From Treponema rectale (GTDB lineage Bacteria > Spirochaetota > Spirochaetia > Treponematales > Treponemataceae): DNA of 64,000 bases. Below, piece by piece: positions 8,616 to 17,378 of this stretch; position 1 is the first letter of the stretch; each line of letters opens with the position of its first letter. The stretch covers positions 1 to 64,000 of the forward strand of contig NZ_JACHFR010000004.1 of the NCBI RefSeq assembly GCF_014202035.1, in the 5' to 3' direction. The notes beneath the pieces were generated by a model. That model made no database searches. It was not told where the DNA came from and saw only the letters and a program-made list of their open reading frames with translations. Made by a program: the position numbers and the translations under genes.

Positions 8616-8899
8616 AAAAAGCCAGAACTGTTTTAGCCTTCCTTTTATTTACAGCTATTATTTCCTCTGTTTTTTTTGAAAGTACGGAACTTCATCATGA
8701 CTGTTCAGGAGAAGACTGTAAAATCTGTTTAACGCTGCAGATCAGCCGCCAGAATATAAACCTGCTGCTGCTGTTTTTTATGCTGTCAGTAAAAACTGTT
8801 TTTACGCTGGTCCTTTATTTTAAATCAATATTTTATTTCAAAAAAAACTATTTAAAAAAGCTTACTTTGATTTCTCAAAAGATACGCCTTAATGATTAG
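8597..8899 (+). CDS. Small membrane protein with HHDCxGEDCxxC motif
   Basis: About 100 residues. One hydrophobic segment (residues 12-30) is followed by ELHHDCSGEDCKICL (about 31-45), then a second membrane segment and a basic tail. The Cys/His cluster should face the outside and could hold Zn2+ or another soft metal. The start overlaps the Fur-family gene by 19 bases. Small proteins with this motif occur beside zinc uptake and zur genes in other anaerobes. The molecular role is not established. Confidence 0.7.
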   Translation: MQESGIKKARTVLAFLLFTAIISSVFFESTELHHDCSGEDCKICLTLQISRQNINLLLLFFMLSVKTVFTLVLYFKSIFYFKKNYLKKLTLISQKIRLND

Positions 8900-8957
8900 T
8901 TTTTAATTTTTTATTTGCTTAACAAACTAAAACTATCTCAATCTTAAGGAAATCTAT

Positions 8958-10070
8958 ATGACTAAAAAACCAGTTACTCTCATTACAGGATATTTAGGAT
9001 CCGGAAAAACAACTCTCTTAAATGAAATTCTCCGTCAGGAAAAAAGAAGGGTAGCACTTATCGTAAATGACATGGGAAGCATTAACATTGATGCGGCTAT
9101 TATCAAAAAGAACGGTTCTGCCGTAGCCCAGAGCGAAATGTACGAAATGCAGAACGGCTGCATCTGCTGTACTTTAAGGGAAGAGTTCTTAAAGCAGGTA
9201 GAAAAAATTTCTGACAACGATAAAATTGAATCAGTATTTGTAGAAGCTTCCGGTATCAGTGATCCGGGTGCCATTGCAGCATCTTTCCTTGCCTATGAAG
9301 ACGCTCAGCCTGATACAAATGTTTATCTTTCAAATATTGTAACTGTTGTTGATGCAGACAGAATTTACCGTGAATTCATGACGGATTTACGAAACTACGA
9401 AGAAAAAGATGAAAATAATCTTGCTTCCAATGACATTACGACACTTATTGTAGACCAGATAGAATTCTGCAACACAATCATCCTGAATAAAACTGACCTG
9501 CTTAACGAAAAACAGATTGAAGAAGTTATTAAAATAATCCGTAATTTCCAGCAGAAAGCAGAAATCATTAAAACTACTCAGGGAAAAGTTGAGATTGACC
9601 GCATAACCTCTGACCAGAAATTTAATTATGAAATGGTAGATTCTTCCTCTGCAATTCAGAAGGCAATTAATTCGCTTACAGATTCCAACAGGGGCTTTAC
9701 GGATGAATACGGAATTTCCAGTTTCTCTTATGAGCATAAAAGACCTTTTGACCAGAAGAAATTCATGAAATTCATTAATGAAGATTTTCCAAAAGAGCTT
9801 ATACGTGCAAAAGGATATATCTGGTTTAAGGACAGGCCGGAGGATGTTCTTTTATTTGAACAGGCAGGAAGAAACTCTTCGGTTATGGCAGTTGCCTACT
9901 GGGTTGCAGCCCTGGATAAGGCTACTCAGAAAGAATGTCTTGAAGATGATGAAGAACTCAGAAATTCCTGGGACAAGGAATATGGAGACAGAATAAACCA
10001 GATTGTCTTTATCGGTAAAAACTATGATAAAAGCAAAATACTTTCCAGACTGGAACAGTGCCTGGCTTAA
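8958..10070 (+). CDS. COG0523 (CobW-like) GTP-dependent metal chaperone
   Basis: 370 residues. Walker A GYLGSGKTT (11-19), the metal-binding NGCICCTL with its CxCC (about residues 67-74), the switch stretch VEASGISDPG, a guanine-specificity motif NKTDL and a C-terminal CobW_C domain are all present. COG0523 proteins insert or buffer metals, and members controlled by Zur deliver zinc under limitation. The position downstream of a Fur-family regulator and a Cys/His membrane protein supports a zinc role over cobalt or nickel. No cobalamin or urease genes are near. Confidence 0.9.
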   Translation: MTKKPVTLITGYLGSGKTTLLNEILRQEKRRVALIVNDMGSINIDAAIIKKNGSAVAQSEMYEMQNGCICCTLREEFLKQVEKISDNDKIESVFVEASGISDPGAIAASFLAYEDAQPDTNVYLSNIVTVVDADRIYREFMTDLRNYEEKDENNLASNDITTLIVDQIEFCNTIILNKTDLLNEKQIEEVIKIIRNFQQKAEIIKTTQGKVEIDRITSDQKFNYEMVDSSSAIQKAINSLTDSNRGFTDEYGISSFSYEHKRPFDQKKFMKFINEDFPKELIRAKGYIWFKDRPEDVLLFEQAGRNSSVMAVAYWVAALDKATQKECLEDDEELRNSWDKEYGDRINQIVFIGKNYDKSKILSRLEQCLA

Positions 10071-10082
10071 ACTGATATAAAA

Positions 10083-10126
10083 AAACCGGTTTATGAATGC
10101 TGCAATATTAAGTATTCATAAACCGG
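10083..10126 (-). terminator. Strong terminator, minus strand
   Basis: A 13-bp perfect stem (CCGGTTTATGAAT 10086-10098, ATTCATAAACCGG 10114-10126), extendable by three more pairs including one G.U. On the minus strand it is followed by seven U residues. It serves the Na/Ca exchanger gene and probably also stops plus-strand transcription from the zinc cluster. Confidence 0.85.
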
Positions 10127-10133
10127 AATCTGT

Positions 10134-11117
10134 TTAGCGTAAAATTGCAAAAACAGTAATCGCTGCGTAGGTCAGTATCATAAATATACCTTCTGCACGG
10201 CGAACGCTTTTATTTGTAATGCTGAAAACCCAGGCTAAAATACTGATTATAATCATTATGCCGAAGTCATAGACACTGGCAGCGTTTACCTTTACAGGAT
10301 GAATTGTTGAAGAAACGCCAAGAATAAAAAGCAGGTTGAAGATGTTTGAGCCTACGACATTTCCAACGGCAAGATCTACTTCTCCTTTACGGGCAGCGAC
10401 GATGGAAGTAACCAGTTCAGGAAGGGAAGTACCGATGGCAACGACAGTAAGACCGATTAAGGTTTCCGTCATTCCGAAAGTGCGGGCAATAATGCGGGCA
10501 CTGTTAACTACAGCCTGACCGCCTGCAATAATCATTGCAACGCCAATAATGATTAATAAAATGCTTTTTGGAAGGGAATAAACTTTAGATGTCTCTTCTT
10601 CAGAAACAGGATTTTTCTTTGCATCATAGATAAGGCAGAAAATGTAAGACACAAAAAGTACAAGAAGAAGGATTCCCAGCCAGCGGCTTACAAGTCCCGC
10701 ATTATCAGCCATTTTAAGACCGAAAAGCTTTCCGCTGAAAATAACTCCGGAACAGCTTGCAAAAAGAGCAACCAGAGATACAGCTATAGAAACAGGAAAA
10801 TCTCTTTTTAAGATAATCGAATTAACCGGAACTCTGTGGAATAAAGAACAGAAACCAAGTACACAAAGAATATTAAAAAGGTTAGAGCCTGTAACATTAC
10901 TTACTGCGATTTCATTTGCTCCCCTGAGAGCTGCTGAGGTACTTACGGCAAGTTCAGGAAGGGAAGTGCCGAGGGCAACAATCGTAAGGCCGATGATTAC
11001 ACCCGGAACTTTAAATATTTTTGCCAGGGATGAGCTGCCGTCTACAAAAAAATCAGCGCCTTTAATTAAAGCCACAAAACCAACTAATAAGAGAAGAACA
11101 TTTAAAAAAAGCATCAT
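10134..11117 (-). CDS. Calcium/sodium antiporter (CaCA family)
   Basis: 327 residues, about ten membrane segments in two inverted halves. Each half carries the alpha-repeat signature: GTSLPELAVS with NVTGSNLFNILCVLG, and GTSLPELVTS with NVVGSNIFNLLFILG. These residues bind Ca2+ and Na+. Length and repeats fit the YrbG/CaxA group, which exports calcium in exchange for sodium. GGGAG precedes the ATGATG start. A strong terminator follows the stop. Confidence 0.93.
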   Translation of the reverse strand: MMLFLNVLLLLVGFVALIKGADFFVDGSSSLAKIFKVPGVIIGLTIVALGTSLPELAVSTSAALRGANEIAVSNVTGSNLFNILCVLGFCSLFHRVPVNSIILKRDFPVSIAVSLVALFASCSGVIFSGKLFGLKMADNAGLVSRWLGILLLVLFVSYIFCLIYDAKKNPVSEEETSKVYSLPKSILLIIIGVAMIIAGGQAVVNSARIIARTFGMTETLIGLTVVAIGTSLPELVTSIVAARKGEVDLAVGNVVGSNIFNLLFILGVSSTIHPVKVNAASVYDFGIMIIISILAWVFSITNKSVRRAEGIFMILTYAAITVFAILR

Positions 11118-11193
11118 AATATTTTACTCCCGCAAGAAACTATCATTTACAGAAAATGATGTCAACTTTTTATATATATCCAATTTTAAGAAT

Positions 11194-12924
11194 TTACATT
11201 ACCTGATTATTCCAGAGCTGCGCATATTTTCCATTTAAGGCAAGAAGCTGTTCATGGGTTCCGTACTCTTCAATATTCTTTCCGTCAACAACTGCAATCA
11301 TATCAGCATTTTTTATTGTAGAAAGCCTGTGGGCAATTACAAGGGTAGTACGGCCTTTTGCCAGAGCATCAAAAGCATTCTGAATCTTTACTTCCGTAGC
11401 AGTATCAAGGGCGCTGGTTGCTTCATCCAGTATGAGAATCGGAGGATTTTTAAGAAAGCACCTTGCGATTGAAACCCTCTGTTTCTGTCCGCCGGAAAGT
11501 TTAAGGCCTCTTTCTCCTACAACCGTATCATAGCCGTCACTCATCTTCATAATATCATCATGAATTTCTGCCCGTTTTGCAGCCTGAATGATTTCTTCAT
11601 CACTGGCACCAGGTTTTCCATAAGCAATGTTTTCTTTTATCGTTCCTGCAAATAAAAATACGTCCTGCTGTACAGTTCCTATCTGCTTTCTGAGGTTTTC
11701 CAGCTTTATTTTTTTAAGGTCAATTCCGTCCAGATAAATCGAACCGGAAGTTATTTCATAAAAACGGGGAATAAGGTTACAGATTGTACTCTTTCCGCCG
11801 CCACTGGCCCCGACAAATGCAAATTTCTGACCGGCTTTTATTTCCAGATTAACATTTTCGAGTACGGTTGACTTGTCATTATAAGAAAAGCAGACATCCT
11901 TAAAGCTGATGTTTCCCCTGGCACTTAAAAGTTCAACGGCATCAGGAGCTTCTTTTATGGAAGTATCCGTACGCATAATTTCGAGGAATCTCTTAAAGCC
12001 TGCCATTCCTGTGGAATACTGTTCTACGAAAAAAACGAGTTTTCTAACCGGAGCTGTAAATACTGCTACAAAAAGGTTTGCTGCAACCAGATCTGACACC
12101 GTCATTGTACCCTTCATTATGAAATATCCGCCAAAGGCAAAAACCATAAGAGTTAAAAGGGCAGTGGAAAACTCAACGTTGGCATAAAAGGTTGACATGG
12201 TGTGGTAAAATGTCTTTTTACTGGTTTTGTAGAGTTCATTATTGTCATCGAATTTTGACAGTTCTATTTTTTCATTGGTAAAGCCCTGGGTAACCCGGAT
12301 TCCTGTGAGGGAATTTTCAAGAACTCCGTTTATCATGGACGTTTTTTCTTTAACCCGGCGGGAAGTTTCCGAAAGCCGGCGGCGGCTTATAATGGTTATT
12401 ACTAATATAACAGGAAGAAATGCAAAAACAATAACAGCCAGTTCCCATCTGATCCGCAATAAAAGAATAAAACTTCCCAGAAGGGTAAGGACAGAAGTCA
12501 TTACATCTTCAGGACCGTGATGGGCAAGTTCGGTAATTTCAAAGAGATCATTGGTAACACGGCTCATGAGATGCCCGGTTAAATGAGTGTCAAAAAAAGA
12601 AAAACTCTGGCTTTCCAGCTTTTTAAATACGTCATGGCGCATATCTGTTTCTACTTTTACGCCAAAATAATGTCCCCAGTAATTAACAAACCAGGTACAT
12701 ACCCAGCGGATGCAGTAGATTCCCAGAATGGCAGCAATAATTATAAAAAACAGCTGCATTTTTCCCTGAGGAATAAAAGTATTAAGCAGATATCGCGTTA
12801 CTATTGGAAAAGTTACGTCAATTACGGCAATCATTAGCGCACAAACCATGTCTGCTATAAAAATGTGAAGATGCGGTTTGTAATACGCAAAAAAAATCTT
12901 CAGCGGTTTATCGTTATAATTCAC
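11194..12924 (-). CDS. ABC exporter, fused permease and ATPase
   Basis: 576 residues. Six membrane segments (1-310) are followed by the nucleotide-binding domain (335-576) with Walker A GASGGGKST, signature LSGGQKQR, Walker B ILILDEATSALD and switch His in IAHRLS. This is a half-size exporter of the MsbA/LmrA type that works as a homodimer, or as a heterodimer with a partner not seen here. The start is GTG at 12924 behind GGAGG. The substrate (lipid, drug or peptide) cannot be inferred. It stands alone between convergent and co-directional neighbours. Confidence 0.92.
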   Translation of the reverse strand: MNYNDKPLKIFFAYYKPHLHIFIADMVCALMIAVIDVTFPIVTRYLLNTFIPQGKMQLFFIIIAAILGIYCIRWVCTWFVNYWGHYFGVKVETDMRHDVFKKLESQSFSFFDTHLTGHLMSRVTNDLFEITELAHHGPEDVMTSVLTLLGSFILLLRIRWELAVIVFAFLPVILVITIISRRRLSETSRRVKEKTSMINGVLENSLTGIRVTQGFTNEKIELSKFDDNNELYKTSKKTFYHTMSTFYANVEFSTALLTLMVFAFGGYFIMKGTMTVSDLVAANLFVAVFTAPVRKLVFFVEQYSTGMAGFKRFLEIMRTDTSIKEAPDAVELLSARGNISFKDVCFSYNDKSTVLENVNLEIKAGQKFAFVGASGGGKSTICNLIPRFYEITSGSIYLDGIDLKKIKLENLRKQIGTVQQDVFLFAGTIKENIAYGKPGASDEEIIQAAKRAEIHDDIMKMSDGYDTVVGERGLKLSGGQKQRVSIARCFLKNPPILILDEATSALDTATEVKIQNAFDALAKGRTTLVIAHRLSTIKNADMIAVVDGKNIEEYGTHEQLLALNGKYAQLWNNQVM

Positions 12925-13007
12925 TGGTAATCCTCCGGAAATCAGATTCTACTATATATGAAAAATAAACGATAGACTGAATTTTATCAGATTGCGGTAA
13001 TTATATA

Positions 13008-13253
13008 TTAAAACACTTTAAATGCGCTTTTTGCAGGACCGTCTCCGCCTTTAGAATTCTTTGCAGCGGCATCACGTTCTGCCTTTATCTGGTCAAGAAC
13101 CGGATCCAGAAAAACCAGGGCATTATTAATTGCATTACATACTTCAGGATCACTGTCTTCAGCTTCTATCAGTACCTGAAGAGAATCAAACATTGCATTG
13201 TAAGCCTTGTTGATTTTTGAATACTCCTGTGCATAACTTTCTACTCTTGTCAT
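13008..13253 (-). CDS. Hypothetical small acidic protein
   Basis: 81 residues, probably helical, with no recognised domain. The C-terminal third is low-complexity (AAAKNSKGGDGPAK). Its ATG overlaps the stop of the upstream esterase gene as ATGA, so it is translated by coupling and probably functions with it. No function is proposed. Confidence 0.7.
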   Translation of the reverse strand: MTRVESYAQEYSKINKAYNAMFDSLQVLIEAEDSDPEVCNAINNALVFLDPVLDQIKAERDAAAKNSKGGDGPAKSAFKVF

Positions 13254-14239
13254 TTTTTCTCTCCCATGATTCTTTTAAAATAATTACATTCCTCTTCATG
13301 GCATTTTTTTGCTGAATCAAGATCAATATTGTTCTGATAGCAGTGCCACAAATTTATAGAAGGATCTTTTATGTAATGATATTCAAAGGGTACAGTTTCT
13401 CTTGTAAGGGCAGCAGCAAGGAGTACAGACTGTTCCTTTAAGAAGTCTCCGGTACAGGTCATGATGTAAACCGGCGGGTAAGAAGGGGTAATGTGCTCCA
13501 CAGTTTCTATCTGATCATGAAGCTTTTTGTTGTTATAATCTGTAAGAATTTCTTTAAGCAAGTCCTGGTCAGAATAAACTTCTTCCTTAAAGGAATATTT
13601 TCCGCAATTTAAAACAATTGCCTTAAAATTAAAATCCTTTATAACGTCAAAAGGGAAGGTTACTGCAAATTCTCTGTCGGAAAGGGCAGCCGTATAAAGA
13701 GATAGTATATGAGCTCCGGCAGAATCTCCGGTTGCAAAAAAATTACCGGTGTCTAAGCCATATTCATCTTTATTTGCAAAAATCCATTTTACAACTTTAT
13801 CTGCATCTTCCAGACAGGCAGGAAACTTTGCTTCCGGTGCAAGTCTGTAGGAAAAATTTACTACGGCAAAACCTTTTCGGGCAAGTTCCATTCCGTAAAA
13901 CTGATATGTATCTTTTGTACCGTAAACCCAGGCTCCGCCATGAACATTAAGAATTACAGGAAGCTTAGCGCTTTTTCCGGCAGATTTAGGGCGGTAAACG
14001 TCAAGAAGGTTAAAAACTTTGTCTTCTGCATACTGAATATTGTCAAACCGAACTATATCTTCCGGTGTTTTAAATGAAGCATCCCGGCGGGCGTCGTTCT
14101 GTCCCCATTCACTTCGGATTTTATCTACATATTCACTCATAAAAATAGAATAATATGATGCCATTAAGTTGTAAAGTAAATAAAATTCTTCCTGTTCTTT
14201 AGCAGATCTGTCACCCTGGTAAAGTTTTACCTTGACCAA
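13250..14239 (-). CDS. Alpha/beta-hydrolase, HSL-type esterase
   Basis: 329 residues. HGGAWVYG (about 98-105) is the oxyanion-hole HGG motif and GDSAGAH (about 170-176) is the nucleophile elbow. A late Asp (CTGDFLK) and His (LWHCYQ, about 300) complete the triad. Family members hydrolyse short-chain esters, including acetyl groups on sugars. The reading begins with TTG at 14239, no ATG is available before residue 31, and no good Shine-Dalgarno is visible, so the start is uncertain. The gene diverges from the UPF0340 gene with only 27 bases between starts, so their promoters overlap. Confidence 0.88.
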   Translation of the reverse strand: MVKVKLYQGDRSAKEQEEFYLLYNLMASYYSIFMSEYVDKIRSEWGQNDARRDASFKTPEDIVRFDNIQYAEDKVFNLLDVYRPKSAGKSAKLPVILNVHGGAWVYGTKDTYQFYGMELARKGFAVVNFSYRLAPEAKFPACLEDADKVVKWIFANKDEYGLDTGNFFATGDSAGAHILSLYTAALSDREFAVTFPFDVIKDFNFKAIVLNCGKYSFKEEVYSDQDLLKEILTDYNNKKLHDQIETVEHITPSYPPVYIMTCTGDFLKEQSVLLAAALTRETVPFEYHYIKDPSINLWHCYQNNIDLDSAKKCHEEECNYFKRIMGEKK

Positions 14240-14259
14240 TATAAGAAGATTTTTATAAT
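14232..14259 (+). promoter_or_regulatory. Promoter of the UPF0340 gene, predicted leaderless
   Basis: TTGACC (14232-14237), 16 bases, TATAAT (14254-14259), then seven bases to ATG 14267. The -35 box lies within the first codons of the divergent esterase reading. No Shine-Dalgarno exists, so transcription should start at the start codon. Confidence 0.65.
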
Positions 14260-14266
14260 CGACACT

Positions 14267-14809
14267 ATGGAATTAGATGAAATTAAAAACCAGGTTACAT
14301 CTGTTATAAATGAACTTCTTGATGCTCATCCGCAAAAAGAAGGTTCTATTTTTGTTATAGGCTGTTCTTCCAGCGAAATATGCGGAGGAACAATTGGTAA
14401 AAATTCCAGTGAAGAAACAGGAAGAGCTGTTTTCGAAGCTGCAAAATCCGTTCTTGATAAATACGGACTTTTTATTGCCTGTCAGTGCTGCGAACATCTT
14501 AACAGAGCCCTTATAATAGAAGAAGAATGTGCTTTAAGGTACAGTCTGGAACCAGTTTGCGTCGTTCCATGGGTTCACGGAGGCGGATCTCTGGCAACTG
14601 CTGCCTGGCACGGACTGGATGCTCCGGTTGCAGTTGAACATGTAAAGGCTGCGGCTGGAATTGACATCGGCAGTACGCTGATAGGAATGCATTTAAAAGA
14701 TGTGGCAGTTCCGGTTCATCCGAAGCAGAAATTTATTGGAAAAGCATACGTAACAGCAGCATACTGCAGGCCAAAACTTATCGGTGGAGAAAGAGCCAGG
14801 TACGAATAA
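14267..14809 (+). CDS. TIGR01440/UPF0340 family protein (YwlG-like)
   Basis: 180 residues, full family length. Recognisable blocks are GCSSSEICGGTIGK (31-44), CQCCEHLNRALIIEE (about 75-89), PWVHGGGSLATAAW and a C-terminal RPKLIGGERARYE. The family is widespread in Firmicutes and some spirochaetes and has no established biochemical function. The protein is cytosolic. Its start codon sits seven bases after a consensus -10 box. A bidirectional terminator separates it from the convergent DUF368 gene. Confidence 0.92.
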   Translation: MELDEIKNQVTSVINELLDAHPQKEGSIFVIGCSSSEICGGTIGKNSSEETGRAVFEAAKSVLDKYGLFIACQCCEHLNRALIIEEECALRYSLEPVCVVPWVHGGGSLATAAWHGLDAPVAVEHVKAAAGIDIGSTLIGMHLKDVAVPVHPKQKFIGKAYVTAAYCRPKLIGGERARYE

Positions 14810-14862
14810 AAAAAAGGATACAGAAGAAAGGGCAGGTTTATACCCTAAACCGTATCCTTTTG
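14806..14862. terminator. Bidirectional terminator
   Basis: AAAAGGATAC (14812-14821) pairs with GTATCCTTTT (14852-14861), and inside it AGGG pairs with CCCT. A-rich and T-rich flanks on both sides suit the convergent UPF0340 and DUF368 genes. Confidence 0.75.
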
Positions 14863-14881
14863 TAGACATATTAAGAAAGAA

Positions 14882-15706
14882 TTACTTTAATAGAATTACA
14901 AGAGCAATTCCTGCTGCTGCAGTACATAAAGAAACTAAGACTGTGACAACTCCGCTTCCGATTCCAGGGAAAATAAGGAAAATGGAACCTATTACAAGAC
15001 CAAGGATTGCAGAATAAGTACAGGCAGGAATATGTTTCATCATAAAGCGCACAAGAAATGCTCCTGCTATAAGACCAAACAGAACTCCGCTGCCGAAAGG
15101 TAACAGAAGTATTATGTTAAGGTCTGCAACCGCATTCATGACAATTCCATACATTCCCAGGGCAAGCAGAAGAAGAGAACCTGATATTCCGGGAATTATC
15201 ATTGCAACTGCAGCAAGAGCTCCTGAAACAAACAGAAGTACACCATATTTAAAATTCATGTGAATGTTAACGACAGATTCAGCACTATTTTCTGTTCCGT
15301 CAAATAAAAACATGGAAAGAACAGCTGCAAGACCGATTATAAAACTTAATGCAAGTAATATATATTTACGTACATCTGCATCTGCAGAGTTTTCCCTGAT
15401 ACGTAAAAAAATCAAAGGAATGCTTCCAATAATCAGTCCAATGAAGAACCATGTAGTAGGAACAGGAAAATGTCCTAAAAGATATGTAATGATTCTGCTG
15501 AATGCAAGAATACCTGCCGCCATCCCGCATCCAAGAGGCAGCCAGAATTTCCATTCACGGAATATCTTTTTTATATCAGGTGTAATAAGAGAGATAATGC
15601 GGTCATAAACATTGAAAACTACAGCCATGGTTCCACCTGATACACCGGGAATAACATTTGCAACACCAAGTACAATACCTTTAAGAATAAGCTTTATTAA
15701 TTCCAT
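14882..15706 (-). CDS. DUF368 membrane protein (PopT-type undecaprenyl-phosphate translocase family)
   Basis: About 274 residues with 8-9 membrane segments. The signature GVANVIPGVSGGTMAVV near the N-terminus and its repeat MIIPGISGSLLLLALGMYG mid-protein define DUF368. Members of this family were shown to return undecaprenyl phosphate across the inner membrane for reuse in envelope synthesis. A longer reading starts at 15742, but the conserved MELIKLILKG begins at 15706. A -10 box TATACT ends seven bases before this ATG with no Shine-Dalgarno, which supports the shorter start and leaderless expression. Confidence 0.92.
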   Translation of the reverse strand: MELIKLILKGIVLGVANVIPGVSGGTMAVVFNVYDRIISLITPDIKKIFREWKFWLPLGCGMAAGILAFSRIITYLLGHFPVPTTWFFIGLIIGSIPLIFLRIRENSADADVRKYILLALSFIIGLAAVLSMFLFDGTENSAESVVNIHMNFKYGVLLFVSGALAAVAMIIPGISGSLLLLALGMYGIVMNAVADLNIILLLPFGSGVLFGLIAGAFLVRFMMKHIPACTYSAILGLVIGSIFLIFPGIGSGVVTVLVSLCTAAAGIALVILLK

Positions 15707-15713
15707 ACCCGGA

Positions 15714-15742
15714 AGTATACACGCAGAAAAGAAACACGGCAA
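15714..15742 (-). promoter_or_regulatory. Promoter of the DUF368 gene, predicted leaderless
   Basis: Read on the minus strand: TTGCCG (15742-15737), 17 bases, TATACT (15719-15714), seven bases, ATG 15706. The promoter lies inside the longer reading frame, which argues against the 15742 start. Confidence 0.6.
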
Positions 15743-15773
15743 TGCCCGAAACTACGTATAATCCGCATTCTGT

Positions 15774-15899
15774 CTACCAATATATATTTCCCGTCATTTG
15801 AGGCACTTTGGAATACCCTAATTTTCCACCCTCATCAACAAGCTCAAACCGCCATTTCTGAAATATTGAAGGGTACTTTTCGTGGTCCACTTCGCTCAT
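15774..15899 (-). CDS. 41-residue ORF after the esterase gene, hypothetical or fragment
   Basis: ATG 15899 directly follows the esterase stop and has GGAG upstream. It encodes a short hydrophilic peptide with KWRFELVDEGGKLGYSKVPQ and no recognised domain. It lies in a patch of decayed genes and may itself be the end of a larger lost gene. A 14-base stretch TTTGGAATACCCTA (plus strand) also occurs near 20321 in another remnant-like spacer. Confidence 0.35.
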   Translation of the reverse strand: MSEVDHEKYPSIFQKWRFELVDEGGKLGYSKVPQMTGNIYW

Positions 15900-15900
15900 T

Positions 15901-16584
15901 TTATTGCTCCAAAATCCATTTAATTCCTTTAGCTGTACGCAGCGCAGGTTCAGTAAAATGATTTCCTTTATTCAAATCAAAGATTACCGGAATGTTCTTT
16001 GATTTATACAGTTCAAAAAGACTTGCGGTCTTATCCTGTACTGTAGACAATACCTTATTTTTCGCTTTTAATTCTGTATCTCCAAGGGATAAATACACGC
16101 AATCAGGCATTTTTAAGAACTCATGGAATTTTACATAATCTTCAAAATCTGGAAACCACAATGAACCGGACACACTGGCGATTCTTGCGAAAACTTCCGC
16201 ATTATAGGCTGAATAAATAGAAAAAAGTCCTGCCAGGGAATATCCGGCAAGAGCCACATATGAAGGTTTTATAACCAATGAATCACAAATTGCAGGAATA
16301 ATCTTTTCTGTCAGAAGCAAAAGATATGCATCTGCCCCACCAGAAAAAGCCTCTTCTTTCTTATATAATGCAGGACTCTCCCATGGAGAAAGGTCTTTAT
16401 TCCAGTCCAGATTACTAATTGATGCAAGAGAAAAAGGCGGACATTTCAACTTATGACATTCATTCCATACTTCTTCACCTTCATCTCCGTATGTGTTAAG
16501 AATTACAAGTGGAAAATCAGCATTTTCAGTGCCAAAAATGGATATTTTTTTGCCTTCAATTTCAAATTCTATTTTTTCCCGCAT
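15901..16584 (-). CDS. Alpha/beta-hydrolase fold esterase
   Basis: 227 residues. GYSLAGLFS (about residue 120) is the nucleophile elbow of the Fes/IroE-like predicted esterases, and KGNHFTEPA near the C-terminus supplies the histidine. An acidic member probably lies in LGDTELKAK. The enzyme is cytosolic with no signal peptide, and its natural substrate is unknown. Its start overlaps the preceding YgjP-like gene by 16 bases. It sits among decaying genes but looks intact. Confidence 0.8.
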   Translation of the reverse strand: MREKIEFEIEGKKISIFGTENADFPLVILNTYGDEGEEVWNECHKLKCPPFSLASISNLDWNKDLSPWESPALYKKEEAFSGGADAYLLLLTEKIIPAICDSLVIKPSYVALAGYSLAGLFSIYSAYNAEVFARIASVSGSLWFPDFEDYVKFHEFLKMPDCVYLSLGDTELKAKNKVLSTVQDKTASLFELYKSKNIPVIFDLNKGNHFTEPALRTAKGIKWILEQ

Positions 16585-16868
16585 CGTTTTAAATACACTC
16601 CCCCATTATCCTTAAGCCATTTGTTCCAGCGTTTATATTCAGGGAAAACCTGATCAATCTCTGCATAAAACTCTTTTGAGTGGTTCATGTGACGGCGATG
16701 ACAAAGTTCATGCACAACTACACTGTCCAGAACTTCAGATGGCAGGAACTCTTGAACCGTACGTTCGGTTGTTCCATAAGGAGCTTTAACAAGAACATTG
16801 TTATCAGCCACTATGCTGACCGAAATTGAGCGACGGCGGGATTTCTGGATGATGTAGGTTATTTGCAT
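16569..16868 (-). CDS. YgjP-like zinc metallopeptidase with internal deletion
   Basis: 99 residues, while YgjP/WLM-type proteins are usually around 230. The N-terminal 40 residues (KSRRRSISVSI..VLVKAPYGTTERTVQEFL) match the family start, then the sequence jumps to the catalytic part VVVHELCHRRHMNHS with HExxH and the following histidine, ending in the usual KRWNKWLKDNG. About 110 residues between these parts are missing, so the protein is an in-frame internal deletion that keeps the zinc motif. Whether it folds is doubtful. The neighbours downstream and upstream are also damaged or short. Confidence 0.6.
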   Translation of the reverse strand: MQITYIIQKSRRRSISVSIVADNNVLVKAPYGTTERTVQEFLPSEVLDSVVVHELCHRRHMNHSKEFYAEIDQVFPEYKRWNKWLKDNGGVYLKRCGKK

Positions 16869-16877
16869 AGGAATTAT

Positions 16878-17183
16878 TTATTCATCCATTACTTCAATCA
16901 AAAAGCTTACCGGTCTGAAGCCATCATTGCAGCTTATCATTGCCGATTTTGGATTCTTCATCCATCCGTCATAAATGTTTTCACCGCCGTGTGCCAATGT
17001 CATTACAAATGGAGAAATACTTTCTCATGCTGATTCACACATACCTTCGGGACGTTGCCAGCCGTTTACAATAAATACCTGTCCTTCCTGAATATCACAG
17101 GCGTGCTGAATAGGATTTTCGTATTTTTGCTGCAAATCCTTGTAATCTGCTTTACGAATTGCGGTAATTTTTATTTTATGCAT
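16878..17183 (-). pseudogene. TIGR04076-like gene interrupted by one in-frame TGA
   Basis: From ATG 17183 a single frame of 101 sense positions runs to TAA 16880-16878, except for TGA at 17027-17025 (codon 53). The two halves read as one TIGR04076-type protein: MHKIKITAIRKADYKDLQ, QEGQVFIVNGWQRPEGMCESA, stop, ESISPFVMTLAHGGE, CNDGFRPVSFLIEVMDE. In relatives a tryptophan commonly stands near this position, so TGG to TGA is a simple explanation. No selenocysteine element is evident. The family has no established function. Confidence 0.6.
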
Positions 17184-17215
17184 TTTCAGATAGTCCTCAA
17201 CATTAAATATCTATT

Positions 17216-17302
17216 TTACCAAAAATCACAGGCAATTTCCCCTAAATCTCCAACAAGTCTACCATCAAGAGTAAATTTCTTATTATAATGTTTAAATTCA
17301 GA
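17216..17302 (-). pseudogene. Fragment resembling the start of a DUF6998-type protein
   Basis: About 28 codons without a start read FKHYNKKFTLDGRLVGDLGE before a TAA at 17218-17216. The FTLDGRLVGDxGE block is like the opening of DUF6998 proteins, but the rest of the gene is absent. It looks like a deletion remnant beside the TIGR04076 pseudogene. The family assignment is tentative. Confidence 0.35.
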
Positions 17303-17378
17303 CTAAAGATTATTCATCACCGTAAATAACCTTTTAATAGAATCTTTTAGAATATTTTTTTCATATTATTATCCTTAC

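Noticed and set aside
17025-17027. Selenocysteine or recoded tryptophan at the TGA in the TIGR04076-like gene
   Set aside because: All other genes here use TGG for Trp and stop at TGA, and no selenocysteine signal is seen, so a simple mutation is more likely.
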